Made by a program: the position numbers and the translations under genes. The notes under the pieces are model-generated. The model was not told the DNA's origin, ran no database searches, and saw only the letters and a program-made list of their open reading frames with translations. From NCBI GenBank assembly GCA_012032855.1, contig JAAUQA010000010.1:1-17369 (forward strand): DNA of 17,369 nucleotides, given 5' to 3'. How positions within the stretch are numbered: the first letter of the stretch is position 1; each line of letters opens with the position of its first letter. Below, piece by piece: positions 15,590 to 17,369 of the stretch. The stretch is from Candidatus Competibacteraceae bacterium. GTDB lineage: Bacteria > Pseudomonadota > Gammaproteobacteria > Competibacterales > Competibacteraceae.

Positions 15590-16774
15590 ATGTTTTCCGA
15601 ACGTATCGATCGTCTGACCAGTTCCCTGATCCGAGAAATTTTAGCGCTCACCCAAAAACCGGAAGTAATCTCATTTGCCGGAGGCTTGCCAGCACGTGAT
15701 GCCATGCCGGACCTGAACCTTACCGATGTCCCCGCTGAATTGCGCCAATACGGCGCGACCGAAGGTGAAATCGAATTGCGCGCCGGTATCGCCCAACATT
15801 TACAAGAACGGGGGCTATGCTGTAAACCGGAACACGTCGTCATCACCTCCGGTTCCCAACAAGGTATCGATTTGGTCGCCAAGCTGTTCATCGACAAGGG
15901 CACTCCGGTAGCGTTGGAAGCCCCCAGCTATCTAGCAGCCATCCAGGCATTCCGGTTGTTCGGTGCTCACTTCGAAGAATTACCGTTAAACAGTGATGGT
16001 GTAGACCCCGGACTGTTGCGCCAACTGATTCAAACCAACAAGCCGGCGTTTATCTATCTGATACCCACCTTTCAGAACCCGTCTGGGGTGTGCTACTCGG
16101 AAACAATTCGCGCAGAAGTCGCTGAGGTGCTGGAACAAACCGGAACGCCGCTGGTAGAAGATGAGCCGTATCGAGAGCTGGCCTACGAGACGGTGGATCG
16201 TGATCCACTGTGTGCTCGAATGCGGAACAACACCTGGATCATGCTGGGCACCTTTTCCAAAACCGGCCTGCCGGGTTTGCGTATCGGCTATATCGCCGCT
16301 TCGGAAAACGTGTATCCCTATCTGGTGCGGATCAAGCAATGCACCGATCTGCACACCAATCGTATCGGCCAGTGGTGGAGTGCTCGATTTTTGAATTCAC
16401 CCGACTACCGGCAGCACATGGAGCAGTTGTGCAATTATTACCGGGAACGCCGCGATGCGATGCAGGCCAGCTTGGAGAAATATTTTCATGACATCGCTTA
16501 CTGGGAGACTCCCCACGGAGGATTGTTTTTTTGGATTCGCCTCACGCGGGATTGCGATACGCGTGCGCTACTGGTCAAATCCCTGGAACGCAATGTGGCT
16601 TTCATGCCTGGTGAACCGTTTTTCGCCAAACCGAACTGCGGGTGTTTTATGCGGCTAAATTTCAGTCACGCAACGCCCGAACAAATGGAACGCGGTTTAG
16701 CAATTCTGGCTGAAGTGATTCGTGAGCAATTTGCGCAGCTTCCGCTGGAAGCGCCAGTCGGTGTGGAGATATAG
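15590..16774 (+). CDS. PLP-dependent aminotransferase, class I/II (2-aminoadipate aminotransferase-like)
   Basis: Cytoplasmic fold-type I aminotransferase of 394 residues, close to the MocR/LysN-type subgroup but without the N-terminal DNA-binding domain. Seen: SFAGGLPARDAMPD near the N-terminus (substrate side), ITSGSQQGIDLVAKLF, N163 in PTFQNPSG, D191 and Y194 in LVEDEPYREL, PLP lysine K224 in GTFSKTGLPGLRIGYI, and the C-terminal arginine in FMRLNFSH that binds the substrate carboxylate. All catalytic residues are present and the frame is intact. Substrate preference (2-aminoadipate, aromatic or branched-chain amino acids) is not settled by sequence. The ribosome site is weak. It stands alone on its strand and converges with the protease gene. 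Confidence 0.9.
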   Translation: MFSERIDRLTSSLIREILALTQKPEVISFAGGLPARDAMPDLNLTDVPAELRQYGATEGEIELRAGIAQHLQERGLCCKPEHVVITSGSQQGIDLVAKLFIDKGTPVALEAPSYLAAIQAFRLFGAHFEELPLNSDGVDPGLLRQLIQTNKPAFIYLIPTFQNPSGVCYSETIRAEVAEVLEQTGTPLVEDEPYRELAYETVDRDPLCARMRNNTWIMLGTFSKTGLPGLRIGYIAASENVYPYLVRIKQCTDLHTNRIGQWWSARFLNSPDYRQHMEQLCNYYRERRDAMQASLEKYFHDIAYWETPHGGLFFWIRLTRDCDTRALLVKSLERNVAFMPGEPFFAKPNCGCFMRLNFSHATPEQMERGLAILAEVIREQFAQLPLEAPVGVEI

Positions 16775-16779
16775 CACGG

Positions 16780-17299
16780 TCAATGCTGACGCAGCGTCAG
16801 CGTGCCGTCTTTTTGAATCAGCTCTAGATTTTTCATAAAACTCATTCCCAACAATACGATCTCTTCTTCCATGTAAGGATTGAGATCGGCGGGCACGCCG
16901 TACAAAACGATTTCACCGAGCGACATTTTGCGCACGACGGTCGCGTAAACCGTAATCGGGCCGTTAGCAGTCAGCGAACGTAATGGCGCGCCCTGTTGCA
17001 ACCCCAGCCGATCTGCCAGATGCGCCGGGATACTGACCCGGTCGCGCCCGTATCAACCAGAAAACGCACCGGTTGCCCGTTGATCAAACCGGGAGCTACA
17101 TAATGACCGACCCGGTCGCGTCCAAGCACCACTTCCGGAACTCCATCCGCTGTGACATAGGAATTCAGCTGACGGTTAGGATTGTTTTGACTGTCCAGCC
17201 ACCGATTGAAAAATAGCGTCAACAATCCCAGCACCAACAGCCAGGCGACAAAATCATGATTTTGCCAAGGCGGCGTTGGGTGGGATCAGCGTTTGGCAT
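16780..17299 (-). CDS. Membrane-anchored retropepsin-like aspartic protease, TIGR02281 type (two frameshifts)
   Basis: One N-terminal membrane helix and a periplasmic clan-AA aspartic protease domain with the catalytic triplet DTGAT. The family function in bacteria is little known. Two single-base losses break it. In the C-run 17037-17039 one base restores VDTGATGVSIPAHLADRLGLQQGAPL. In the A-run 17250-17253 one base joins MPNADPTQRRLGKIMI to FVAWLLVLGLLTLFFNRW, which gives the usual short basic N-terminus and helix. Corrected length is 173 residues, as expected. ATG 17299 depends on the second correction; without it the frame opens at TTG 17237. It ends 5 bases from the aminotransferase stop. 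Confidence 0.8.
16785..16812 (+). terminator. Possible terminator of the aminotransferase gene
   Basis: GCTGACGC A GCGTCAGC (16785-16801) is a near-perfect palindrome starting 11 bases after the aminotransferase stop, with a T5 run about 7 nt later. It lies inside the last codons of the convergent protease gene, so coding demand could also explain it. Confidence 0.35.
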
Positions 17300-17312
17300 A
17301 GCGAGTTTCGGT

Positions 17313-17369
17313 TTAGGGTTTAGTGATTCTGACAAACGGTGCGCGGCGTTTGTTGCGCATGTGTAATGT
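17313..17369 (-). CDS. Possible C-terminal end of an upstream gene (partial)
   Basis: A frame open from the window edge to TAA at 17315-17313 reads TLHMRNKRRAPFVRITKP and stops 13 bases before the protease ATG. It is basic and plausible as the end of a co-directional gene, but too short to identify and may be chance. Confidence 0.25.
   Translation of the reverse strand, partial: TLHMRNKRRAPFVRITKP

Overview
The window looks like a chromosomal segment of a free-living gammaproteobacterium that I cannot place to genus. The grounds are the lptM-lysA pair, a Cfa-type lipid methyltransferase operon, a fused PabB-PabC enzyme, a TIGR02281-type aspartic protease and a BCCT osmolyte carrier. Base composition is slightly above 50% GC by eye. 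I see no rRNA, tRNA, CRISPR array, integrase or complete insertion sequence.

Layout. (1) 1-1572, minus strand: start of a secreted or membrane protein, then lysA preceded by lptM, which share a transcript. (2) 1687-3682, plus strand: an OmpR-type response regulator and its overlapping histidine kinase. (3) 3772-7194, plus strand: DUF2878 membrane protein, DUF1295 membrane oxidoreductase-like protein, secreted DUF6134 protein and Cfa-like methyltransferase. This looks like a membrane-lipid modification module. In front of it sit three TTCACG repeats in 11-nt phase, the usual layout of OmpR-family binding sites, so the neighbouring two-component system may control it. (4) 7200-8952, minus strand: fused PabB-PabC for p-aminobenzoate. 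(5) 9172-10872, plus strand: a Cache-HAMP membrane sensor with no output domain, followed by a DUF4388 protein. (6) 10951-13232, minus strand: enoyl-CoA hydratase and an MFS transporter. (7) 13544-15132, minus strand: BCCT transporter with a clear terminator, below a 450-base gap holding an interrupted small ORF and a 15-bp tandem repeat carrying GGGGTCA. (8) 15590-17299: a PLP aminotransferase (plus) convergent with a membrane-anchored aspartic protease (minus), then the end of one more possible minus-strand gene.

The most important caution is that five genes (DUF1295, cfa, pabBC, BCCT, protease) are each broken by one or two single-base indels. Nearly all are losses next to short runs of one base. 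Restoring the missing base each time gives a continuous family-like protein with no lost codons. This points to uncorrected consensus errors in the assembly more than to gene decay. Those genes are therefore given as single frameshifted coding regions.
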